A program made the position numbers and the translations under genes. Of a DNA stretch of 64,000 nt, positions 53,104 through 62,099 are shown piece after piece (position 1 is the stretch's first letter; each line of letters opens with the position of its first letter). The stretch spans positions 1,984,001 to 2,048,000 of the forward strand of contig JASJZC010000004.1 in assembly GCA_037178855.1 (NCBI GenBank), in the 5' to 3' direction. The notes under the pieces were generated by a model. That model had not been told where the DNA came from. It did no database searches and saw only the letters and a list, made by a program, of their open reading frames with translations. This DNA comes from Oscheius sp. JU75. Its lineage: Eukaryota > Nematoda > Chromadorea > Rhabditida > Rhabditidae.

Positions 53104-56052
53104 ATGGACTTGGCCAAGAAATTCGTTCTGTCTGGAATTAAGGATGTAATTAATAATCATGTAGGTCAGCCCTCCTAACCCCTGTCTACAGCTGACTCAA
53201 CACAAACAGACTTTTACGATATCTAATCGTCTTATCAACCCCTCGCGCTGTTTGTTCGCATTTTCACGATAAACCACTTTTTGCCAGATTTGCCTAAAAA
53301 TTACGCTGTCGTAGAACAAGTTATACTTTTTATCAGAATAAAGACATTTCAGGGAAATCAGATGAACAGAAACCAGAATCAACAGCCGTCCTCGGGCGGA
53401 CAAGGATATTCTCAACAGGGAGGTAGCTACGACTCTCATCAGGGAGGACAGGGCTATAACCCTCAACAAGGAGGAGGTGGTTACTACCAGGGGCAGGGCG
53501 GATATGGAGGACAGCCTCAAACAGGCTACAACCAGGGAGGATACAATCAGCCTCAACAGGGATATGGAGGGTATCCACAACAGCCCAGTTATCCTCAGGG
53601 AAATGGGGCACCTTATCCTCAAGGAGGAACACCTTATCCAAGCGGAGATCAAGGTGAGTCTCTTAAATGTTAGAATTCTAAATTACAGCGAGTGTTCGGA
53701 CTTTTTTCGGCAATGAGTTCTGATATGGGTCTTGTAGAGGAAAACGCGCTGTTTACGAATATATGTTTTTGTGGGTTATCTTCACCCGTAGCCGAAATAT
53801 AGGCGCTCCAGGGTGCCTTTTCTAAAACATAATCACTGGGGTACAGTTTAGGAATCAAAAACAATCAGATTAACAGATCGGCTAACTTTCCCCACTTTTT
53901 ATTATCTAAACAGATGTTTTAATGTGTAATCATTTTACCCTGATGTATTACCTCGAAACATGCTTCATGGCCATTTTCTTAGCAAAAAGACATAAGCTCG
54001 CAGCGTGAGTAAACTGTAAAGAGTAAAAGTCAAAGCTATCTCACATTGTCGTGACATGTCGAACCATCTGAACTTTACTTTTTGAGAACTAGAAAAAGTC
54101 CAGACACTCGCTTTAAGGGTATAAAAACCACATACAAACAAGGTTATAGTCCTCAATATTCGATTCCAGGCGGCTACGGAGCTCCTCCTCCAATTGGGTT
54201 CAGTCAAGGAGTCGGAGGTTCTTCGGGCCCTGGATACCCATCCAGCGGATATCCTCAACAGAACCAAGGATATGCTCCTTCACCCCAGCTAAGTTGGTCT
54301 TTTTTTGTGTCTTTGTGGGAAGATTTCTATAACGTGTTGTGATCGATCTTTCAACCTTTCCTGACTCGTACAGAATGTTTTATTTCAGACTACGGCGGCG
54401 GTTATTCCGGCTACAATCAGGGTCCTCCAGCTGGTCAACAACACTTCCACAATCAGGGGCCGGGTAAGTTGTTTACGAATGAGCGGCAGATAACGACAAG
54501 TGCCACTCACTATTGTTTAGTGACCTTTGGGCGTGGGGGAGAACCGGTCCGGGCATGTGAGAAACCATTAGTGATGAGTCAGCCCGAGTACTCACCTCTG
54601 TTTCTCAGCAATTTGCGTCATTCGTTTCCACATCTGGCTATTTTTATTTAGAGAACGCGGCTGGGCGGGGAGAGGCTTTGGCTACTTCGATTACATTGGG
54701 AGGAGGCGTCTTCTCTGCCTTTTCTCCCTTCGAAACACCTCTTGAACTAGTGTCAATAATGAGTAATCCTCAACTACAAAATGTGGATGAGCCTCATTTT
54801 TCCAAACCTTCTGGAATATGACTGTTCTAGCTGTGTCCATTTCTGAACAATTGACTCATGTCTTGCAATTATTTCGAGCATTGATCGCCCCGCTCACGCT
54901 GTTTGTTCTATCTCCCGGGTCGTACAGTCCGCTCCTATTCTCTCTCCTTCCATCCTCTCTGACTAAATCGATTTCAGCCATGATTGGTAATCCGTCTATC
55001 CGTCCCGTGCCTGGTTTCAATGCCAATGCCGATGCAGAGGTTCTTCGCAAGGCCATGAAAGGATTGGGATGTAACAATTCGAAGGTAGTTTGAATAATCA
55101 AATAATAAACGAAACCCTTTCAGGTCATCAGTGTCCTTTGTGGTCGAACCAACTGGCAAAGACAGGAAATAGCCAAGGCGTTCAAGGTTATGTATGGAAA
55201 GGATCTGATCAAGGACCTCAAGTCTGAGCTCTCTGGCGATTTCGAAGATCTTATTCTGGCTCTAATGGAACCCCCCGCGGTTTACGATGCCAAACAGCTG
55301 CACAAGGCCATGGAAGGTCTGGGAACGAAGGAATCCGTCCTCATTGAAATCATGACCAGCAGAACAAACATGCAGATTCACGACATCAAGAACGCTTATC
55401 GGGCTCTGTACAACCGAGAGTTGGAAAGAGATCTCATTGGAGAAACCAGTGGATGCTTCAAGGTAGGATAAAATACACTTCAGTCTAACAAACACCTTTC
55501 AGAGACTTCTTGTGTCTCTCTGTGCCGGTGGTCGTGACGAGGGTAATGCCATCGACGGTCTTCGAGCCAACCAGGACGCCAGAAAGTTGTATTCGGCTGG
55601 AGAGAGACGTCTCGGAACCGACGAGAGCTGTTTCAATGCCATACTTGCCAGTCAGAACTTTGGTCAGCTTCGTCTCGTTTTCGACGAATACCAGAAGGTT
55701 AGAGCACTGCTAATTTTTTAATTTCCCTATTTTTCAGGTTACCAATCACTCCATCGAAAAGGCCATCGAATCCGAGTTCTCAGGAGACATCAAGGACGGA
55801 CTCTTGGCTGTCATCGCCGTTATCCGCAACCGTCCCGCCTATTTTGCCCAACTTCTTCACGCCAGCATGAAGGGGCTCGGAACTCGAGACAACGACCTCA
55901 TAAGACTTGTCGTTTCGCGTGCCGAATACGATATGGCTGATATTCGAATGGCCTTCCAGCAGCTGTACAAAACTACCCTTGAGAATATGATAAAGGGTGA
56001 CTGCAGTGGTAGTTACAAAGAAGGACTTTGTACCTTGGTAAACGGAAACTGA
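53104..56052 (+). CDS. Annexin with long Gly/Tyr/Pro/Gln-rich N-terminal domain
   Basis: Calcium-dependent phospholipid-binding protein. The first exon encodes MDLAKKFVLSGIKDVINNH. Three further head exons hold low-complexity repeats (QGYSQQGGSYDSHQGGQGYN, GYGAPPPIGFSQGVGGSSGP, YGGGYSGYNQGPP), like the disordered heads of annexins A7/A11. Then come four annexin repeats: MKGLGCNNSKVISVLCGRTN, MEGLGTKESVLIEIMTSRTN, ERRLGTDESCFNAILASQNF and MKGLGTRDNDLIRLVVSRAE, each ending in SGDFEDL-type caps. Repeat 1 has GLGCNN rather than GLGTDE, suggesting altered calcium binding. ATTTCAG|CC before the in-frame ATG at 54980 could create a short isoform starting MIGNPSIRPVPGFNAN. A strong TATAAAA at 54120-54126 inside the 0.5-kb second intron could be an internal promoter. 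AATAAA at 56087-56092. Confidence 0.92.
54118..54128 (+). promoter_or_regulatory. TATA box-like sequence inside an annexin intron
   Basis: GGTATAAAAACC lies about 50 nt before the GGYGAPPPIG exon, in an intron (about 53655-54170) ten times longer than the local average. It is a candidate internal promoter, by sequence only. Confidence 0.3.
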
Positions 56053-56076
56053 TTCTGCGAATGGCATTTTGTTCGG

Positions 56077-56109
56077 TCACATTTATAATAAATTTATGGT
56101 GCTTTTGCT
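56077..56109 (+). repeat. Direct repeat, copy 1 (annexin 3' end)
   Basis: TCACATTTATAATAAATTTA and the next 13 nt (TGGTGCTTTTGCT) recur at 56761-56794 with about 30 of 34 positions identical. This copy includes the annexin AATAAA. Confidence 0.75.
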
Positions 56110-56760
56110 TGTTCACGGTTCATTAGTATTTAGAACTTCATTGACTTATGACCTCAGTGTTATGGTCAGCAGTTTTATTGCAAGGGACAAAAACACACGT
56201 TCATAATACCTCTTTTTCTATGGACTCTCTAAAGCCATAAGGAAATGCAGAAAAAAATGACATACCTATTCTTCCTATTCCGCTCATTCTGAGCCCTCCG
56301 AAGACGACACTCCGAGTCGTCCATTGCAAATAAACTTTCTAAGGAGCAAAAGCAATAACTTTCTTTTTACAATTAAAGCAATCAAAACAGTAACTTGCCA
56401 GCTCCATAAACTTTTTTCTTGCATTAGCTTGTCTTGTCTTGACAGACGGTAGTAGAATAATTTCCTCCAAAACAGTCATTCAGAGGCCGAAGCATATTTT
56501 TTTTTTAGCAAAGAAGAGGTCTTTCGTCAGACGAATCAACGGAATTTCTCAGCGCGGTCGGGAGTGTGGGCAAGCGGTGGAATGGGGACGAAATTTTAGA
56601 TATCGTAGAGGTAAATTTTTTGTCTTCAGTTTGCATAGACGGCTGCGCCGCTTCGCAGTAGCTAAACGCTTCTGGTGGCTTTATAGGGACCAAAACCAAG
56701 TTCAAGAGCTCACCCAACGTTGACTTGAAACGTATTCTATGCTTATCTCCTCCGTTTCAG

Positions 56761-56794
56761 TCACAATATATAATAAATTTATGGTGATTTTGCT
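56761..56794 (+). repeat. Direct repeat, copy 2 (5 nt from the CUB/vWA stop)
   Basis: TCACAATATATAATAAATTT followed by ATGGTGATTTTGCT; near-identical to copy 1, 684 nt away. Confidence 0.75.
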
Positions 56795-56798
56795 ATGT

Positions 56799-58216
56799 CT
56801 ATGGTCCACAACTAGCGGCCGGTTTGCCGCATATGGCTGCGTTGATTGAACTGACAAGTGATGGTAGCTCATCGAAAGTGTTCACATGAAATGCTGCCGC
56901 CGAGCTCTGAGCCAGTTGACCAAGTCTGTTTCCATCCACATTGGATCCGATCGAAATCACAATCAACTATAATAGCTCGTAGTTAGGGTAGCAATTTGTT
57001 CACCTTGGAATCATCGGAGTTCCTAGCGGCATGAGCCATGTCGTACGATTCAAAGTAGTCCTGATCGTTACTAAAGGAATCTGTTTCTTATTTAGAAAAT
57101 CCTACTTGGGGTTTTGAGGAACGATAATGATTGCTACTCGTTCGATTCCTGCTCTCTCGGCGAATTCCTTTGTTCCGAGACTGGACAGAGCATCCTCAGT
57201 GTACCGGAAGAGTCTGAACCTTGTGTTCCTTTCAGATATCTCATATGTAACCCATTCACTGAAGTATTGTTATTGTCCATCACATTGGGCACGTCGTTTG
57301 TAAGACCGCGAATGGTGTTGCTGAGAATGCTGTTAGTAGGATTATCGGTTGTTTTGTAAACGACCGCGAAGTCATCATCAATTTGTAAGTTGATCATTAC
57401 GCGGACTTTGTTCAAAGCGACTTCCCAGGTTGTCGTCAGATTATCCGCGAAGAAGTTCAGTTGCTAAAGGATTCATGAAGTAGCAAGGGGCTATTTGCAA
57501 CCTTGACGAAGTTATCCTGCGAACCAACCGCACTCATACCATTGATCGTTAAAAGGATGTCTCTAGGACAAGGGTTCGAATCTGCTCAAAAGTGAGTGTA
57601 TAGCAAAAGAGTCAACCCACTAAATGCCGAAGAGAAGGTCATTTGGAATCCGGACTGTTCGATGTGGTAGTCGCTTGTGAAAGTAACCAGAGCCTGGCGG
57701 GTACTCGAGTAGACAGGTCCGGTTGGGATAGGGGCTGTCATGTTCGGACCTCCGAACCTGACATCTCTTCAACAACGGATAGAAGTTCAAGATACCTAGC
57801 CAAGATAGGATGATTCATACCCTCTCCGTCGTAAATTGTCACGTAGTCACAGCATGTCTCCAGATCGAAGTAGGTAAAATCGAATCTGCAAACTCGATCT
57901 GATTTGTACGGAACTCTCAGGATTATCGAGTTATCAGTTGTCACCCCACCAGATTCAGACAACAGCACTTTCCAACTGACCTCATAACTTTTCCGGGCTC
58001 GGCTGTCACGTAATAATAGCACTGATCGTTGGGAGGATAGCTGGCCGGCCAGAGAGGAGAATAGATAGTTCCATTGTAGAAGAAGTCGTTGTTCAAAGGA
58101 CAGCCGACAAAGTCCAAATTCGAGGTTTTCGAAAGACCATGTTTCTTTTGATGGTGTTTGATTTGTCGACTTGTGACAAGAACAGTTAGGAGGAACAGAC
58201 AGAGAAGAGTCCTCAT
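56799..58216 (-). CDS. Secreted CUB plus von Willebrand factor A protein
   Basis: Nematode-type secreted protein. It begins MRTLLCLFLLTVLVTS (signal peptide). The CUB domain reads GCPLNNDFFYNGTIYSPLWP, PPNDQCYYYVTAEPGKVMRF, FDFTYFDLETCCDYVTIYDG and FGGPNMTAPIPTGPVYSSTR, then DYHIEQSGFQMTFSSAFS. The vWA domain begins DSNPCPRDILLTINGMSAVG and ends YTEDALSSLGTKEFAERAGI, ERVAIIIVPQNPK, LIVISIGSNVDGNRLGQLAQ and ICGKPAASCGP. The MIDAS motif DxSxS is replaced by NGMSA, so metal-dependent binding is probably lost. A GATA site (AAAAGATAAG) lies about 13 nt before the ATG, as for the aspartic protease, hinting at gut expression. Similar CUB/vWA and C-type lectin proteins in C. elegans respond to pathogens. 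Ends TAG 56799-56801. Confidence 0.88.
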
Positions 58217-58225
58217 CGCGAATGC

Positions 58226-58238
58226 TTATCTTTTCCTT
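58226..58238 (-). promoter_or_regulatory. Start-proximal GATA site of the CUB/vWA gene
   Basis: On minus: GGAAAAGATAAGC, just before the MRTLLC start. It shares AAAAGATAAG with the site upstream of the aspartic protease at 4368-4374. Confidence 0.4.
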
Positions 58239-58313
58239 TTTAATCCCCTGGTTCTTGTCCTCCTGACGGGAACATTTGGGCACACTGATCAGACCCAATG
58301 AAATAATAAACTG

Positions 58314-58319
58314 TTTATT
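58314..58319 (-). terminator. Poly(A) signal of the unrecognised gene
   Basis: AATAAA on minus inside AATAAACTGTTTATT, itself a near-palindrome, 17 nt after the provisional stop. Confidence 0.45.
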
Positions 58320-58335
58320 GTGTCGGATTGACAGA

Positions 58336-59452
58336 TCAACAAAGCCATCCAAAGTATTGGCAGCTGAAATGGGCCTTCTCCACGGCAAAGGAGAGTAGAT
58401 CGTGGCCACGAAACGGAGGTGTCTAAAACTTGACCCTATTATTTTACCAAATCAATAAACCTTGTGTTTTTGCGGCGAATGCGCTGGTCGAAGACGTAGT
58501 CGGACTCCATCTTTAGTCTCTGCCTCTTCCAAAGAGTCAAGTAGACCCAGTAGAAACTATAACTTTTCCGTGGTTCTGCTCAAACTAAAGGCTTAAGACC
58601 ATTCTGGTTCCAAACATTTGAAGTCTACAAGGGCACAGCAAGTATCCCGCCAAATCTTTATATTCACGTGGCGTGCGTGTTTGTGCAGTCTACCACATGT
58701 AGTTTCTAGTCGACTCCTGAAATGTAGAAGTCAGGTTGACGGAGATGGCCTTGCCCAGACGGAAGTTTATCTGGATCCTGCTGGTAACGGATCCGTACTT
58801 GAAAACCATCTTGTCGGAGTAAATTTCGAAGATAAGGGTGTCGAGCTCGTTGACACGGACTTGGAAAGGACGGGCACGTTGACTGTTCATCGGCTGGTAG
58901 TACCTGAATGTACGTTATATTTGTGTTTTGTCTCTTACCGATGATAGAAGTTCAAGTGGAGTATCTTCTTCTGGTCGTTGCAATTCTCATCGAAGCAGAG
59001 ACCAATGAACTCGCAGCTCTGGGGTTCCTGGATCACCAGCTGAAGAGCACTGATAGCATCTGAGGTGTTTGATGTGACCAGAGTGTACTCGAGCTGAAGC
59101 TACGTGCTCTTCTCTTTCCTCACGTAGTCTCCCATGATGCTGATGCCGAAACGCTAAATACTATTCCCTGCACGTGTCGATCATAGACGTGTCCTGTTTT
59201 CCCACACACAGGCATGAAGATGGGCAGAGAGTGTTCCTTCTCCTGAGCAATCGTCTTCGGGGACGTGTAGAGCGTGAGAGCCACATGACGAGGACTGGTA
59301 TAGCGCTTGAAGGTTTTCAGATGAGCAGTATAGTCGAATCCAGAAGCTAGAATAGCTACCTTAGTCCAGGCCTTCAAGTCGACAGAGAAGGATTCCAGAC
59401 AGTTCTGGTTAGCGTCTCGCAGATTGGACGACTTCAATTGGCCAGAATTCAT
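58336..59452 (-). CDS. Unrecognised gene upstream of the CUB/vWA gene (model provisional)
   Basis: I do not recognise the family. Exons supported by open frame and splice sites, in order: MNSGQLKSSNLRDANQNCLE ... FDYTAHLKTFKRYTSPRHVA ... SLPIFMPVCGKTGHVYDRHV; LQLEYTLVTSNTSDAISALQ, CEFIGLCFDENCNDQKKILH; YYQPMNSQRARPFQVRVNEL, DTLIFEIYSDKMVFKYGSVT, NFRLGKAISVNLTSTFQEST. One reading stops at TAG 58690. An alternative three-exon extension keeps phase throughout (NYI-LQMFGTRM, FLLGLLDSLEEAETKDG, TPPFRGHDLLSFAVEKAHFS) and ends at TGA 58336-58338, 17 nt before AATAAA (58314-58319, minus), so it is preferred. The protein looks like a beta-rich, cysteine-containing domain; no leader is evident. The stop lies 120 nt before the CUB/vWA start, which would suit an operon. 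An upstream exon cannot be excluded. Confidence 0.5.
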
Positions 59453-60393
59453 AACCTTGATCAGCAGACTGAGACTAGCAAACTGATGACCAACGGTTGA
59501 TGTATTGTCCGAAGAATGAGAGATTGTAGGCGATCTTTTTCCGGAGTCCTTGATGTTAAGTGGCGATTTCTACCAAGGCCAAGGACCGTATAACGCTTAA
59601 TCTGCTGACCAACACTCTGGAGTTCAATTTACTTCTCTGCCAGGAGACTCAACGTTCACTGGAAAATAGTCTTTTTTACTTTTTTTTTTCATTTTCATTT
59701 GCTCCTTTTTGGTTGGGTACTACTGATTTTACGAGTTCCAAAGGGGTCTCCTGTTGAATAATGACAAGTAGATGGGTGCGTGATAGTGGTGGCAGTGCAG
59801 ATGTCTCATCTGGTGTCTCAGGGGGCTGATATTCTGTTGATGTCCGCAAATGACCGGGCCATCTTTCTCCTTTCGGCTCCTCCGTCTCCTCTAATTCCAA
59901 AAGGCCCATTCAAACTGATCCAACTTTCTTCCCAAAACGCTTTGGTGCGCTTTGGTTCTTCACAGAGTCAAAATTCAATTGGTGTGGAGGTCGACTGTCC
60001 GGGCTGACCATCTGCTCCCTCATCAATCACATCCATCTAGCCTCTAACTATCCCGATTCTTTTTCTTTTTGTCAAATTGGCTGTCCATTTAGTCAAACTG
60101 ATCTCTAATGTCAGTTTCACTATTGTTGAAATGTGTAAACTGTCTCTAGTGATTATACAGTTTAAGAATATAGTTTTACATAATCCCCTCTTCGATTTCA
60201 AGTCTCACTCCAACTCTACCAGTTTGTCCTTTTCCTAATCCCCTTTCGAATTGCTTGTCTCGCTAATCCCAGTTATTTGGCAGTGGAAATTGATTGAGAA
60301 GTACAGTACTTTCCAAATATTCATTAGTAAGAGAGTAAGTCGGCAGATCCCAGCCGTCACAAAACGATATATGGGTTCATAGAATCTCTGAGG
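59453..60393. other. Gap between the ODR-3-like gene and the unrecognised gene
   Basis: About 940 bp. A minus-strand frame (59676-59909, MGLLELEETEEPKGERWPGH...) is acidic and motif-free; it might be an upstream exon but no donor/acceptor pair joins it convincingly. AGTCTCAG at about 59470-59477 (minus) is a possible SL acceptor for the downstream gene. Confidence 0.4.
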
Positions 60394-62099
60394 CTACATC
60401 ATACCAGCCTTTTGTAGATTTTTCTGTATAATGGTGTCGATGACGGACGAAATGACGAGTTGGACTTGATTGGTGTCTGTCGCACAAGTCTCGTGCATAT
60501 AGATAGTCTTCTTCTCGGGAAACATGTTCAGATCCGAGAACTTGCTCTTGATGAACGCCACCGCTTCGGCATAGTTCTGTCCTCCATCGTAGTCGGGGAA
60601 AGCAGCTGTGATGTTGACTCTTAGGATCTTCTCCATGAACAGATCCTTCTTGTTCAAGAAGAGAATGACTGCAGTACTGTAGAAATAGTTGCTATTGCAG
60701 ATCGAACTGAACAGATTCATCGACTCGATCATTCTATTCGTCTGGTCGTCCTCGTACAAAACTTGATCGTATTCACTAATAGCTGTGATGAAAATAATCG
60801 CCTCCACATTGTCGAAGTAGTGAATCCATTTTCGTCTTTCTGATCGCTGACCCCCCACGTCGAATACTCTGAAAAGGGCTTGTTTGTCAGGAAGTTTTCA
60901 TCATTGTCTCTATTCCTCGAACCTATAAGAGCTCAAAGAAAAGTTTTTAATGATATCAACCTCGACTGTTTCTACTCGTTTCCACGTGGGCGGCGTGTGA
61001 CGTCCCACTCTCACAGGGAGAGAGGGTAATCAGGATGAGCAAAGGGCAAGTATCTAATCCAGAAAAATTCCTCACCTGAAGTCGAGATCTTTGATCTTGA
61101 ACTTGACTTCGACGACTCCAGTTGTGGCCACTCTTGAAAAAAGAATATCCTGGACTGACGGTCGATAGCCTGTCTCGGCAATTCTTTGAACAGAATCCAA
61201 GAAACTGAAAGGTTTGTATTGAAATAATCAAATGTGCTCACTGTTTGGCTGAGTCTGTCAACTGGAACTCGCTTCTCATCTCGTAGGCTTTTTTCACGGC
61301 CGGATCCTCCCAAAGAAGTTCAATTGCCTTGGCCACTTCGTCTGTCAACGGTTGTTGTTCCTCTCCCATCTCTTGTACTCGAAACACTGTCGATTTCAAC
61401 TTTTCCATGTCGGGATTGTCCAATGGGATGTACAATACATTATCCATCGCCTGCAGAATCGTGCACATCGAGACTACCGTATTTCCATAGATAATACTCT
61501 TCTTCTCGTTAATCTCGTCTTCTGAGAAGCCGGTGCTATGAAGAATTCTGAAAGAGTCTCTCTGAGAACAGTTTCAGCGAACACAAGGAAACTTTCAGTT
61601 TTTCTCATTTCCTTTGTCTGTCTTTCTCCGGAAACTAATTAGTTCAACTTTTCATGCACTCCACACGTACTTTTTGACTGAGGAAGTACCTACTGAACCT
61701 CATTGGTTGTGGTTGGTGGAACAGGGTAAAGTATCATAAGGAAAGAGCAATCAATAAGAGCTATAACTGCAAGTTTTATGGTCAGTACACGTTACTTTTT
61801 GATTGGAAGCATTCTCCGGAACGTGAACACAGTTCTGATTAGGCTTTCTACCTGAATCTCCTCTTTGTATAGAGCTTGGAAAACAAGACTTCTATTGTAT
61901 TAGATTAGCGTCGTATCATAAACAGACGAACGACTCACTGCATTTGCTTTAGCACCGTACTCTTGCCGCATTCTCCTGCTCCGAGAAGAAGCAGCTTGAC
62001 AATGGAACTCGTCTGTCTTTTGTCGTCCTTGAGCTGTTTTTCGATCTCCTTGTTTCGAGCTGCTGCATCCGGGTCATCCTGACTCTGACAGGCTCCCAT
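60394..62099 (-). CDS. odr-3: Heterotrimeric G-protein alpha subunit, ODR-3-like
   Basis: Signalling GTPase. MGACQSQDD has Gly2 (myristoylation) and Cys4 (palmitoylation). G1 is [19 protein letters not shown]; switch I/G2 [21 protein letters not shown]3 [21 protein letters not shown]4 [17 protein letters not shown]5 [17 protein letters not shown]. All GTPase motifs are intact. The C terminus [12 protein letters not shown] lacks the pertussis-toxin Cys and, as I recall it, matches C. elegans ODR-3, the G-alpha of olfactory and nociceptive cilia, with the same MGxCQS start and [11 protein letters not shown] region. Exons are separated by introns up to about 300 nt near the 5' end. A 1.9-kb upstream region is gene-free, which suits a cell-specific sensory promoter. 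Another GPA paralogue is the main alternative. Confidence 0.87.

Larger units (their letters stand above)
56053..56798. other. Convergent region flanked by copies of the annexin poly(A) sequence
   Basis: 746 bp between annexin (+) and the CUB/vWA gene (-). It carries the direct repeat 56077-56109 / 56761-56794. The interior (56430-56720) has an arginine-rich open frame without homology that I can recognise. No RNA gene was recognised. Confidence 0.45.

Noticed and set aside
56439-56723. Arginine-rich open frame (KKRSFVRRINGISQRGREC...) suggestive of a ribosomal protein.
   Set aside because: No alignment to a ribosomal protein that I can defend; lies in the repeat-bracketed 3' region without splice or poly(A) support.
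57135-57600. GTTCGATTCC and GGTTCGAATC, which resemble tRNA B boxes.
   Set aside because: Both lie in coding exons of the vWA domain and no A box or cloverleaf arms are present.
58290-58570. Alternative long minus-strand frame (FYWVYLTLWKRQRLKM..., ATIYSPLPWRRPISAANTLD).
   Set aside because: It overlaps the CUB signal-peptide exon in another phase and cannot be joined in phase to the upstream exons; the competing frame ends beside an AATAAA.
59676-59909. Minus-strand frame MGLLELEETEEPKGERWPGH... as first exon of the unrecognised gene.
   Set aside because: No donor in this frame pairs in phase with a plausible acceptor before 59452.
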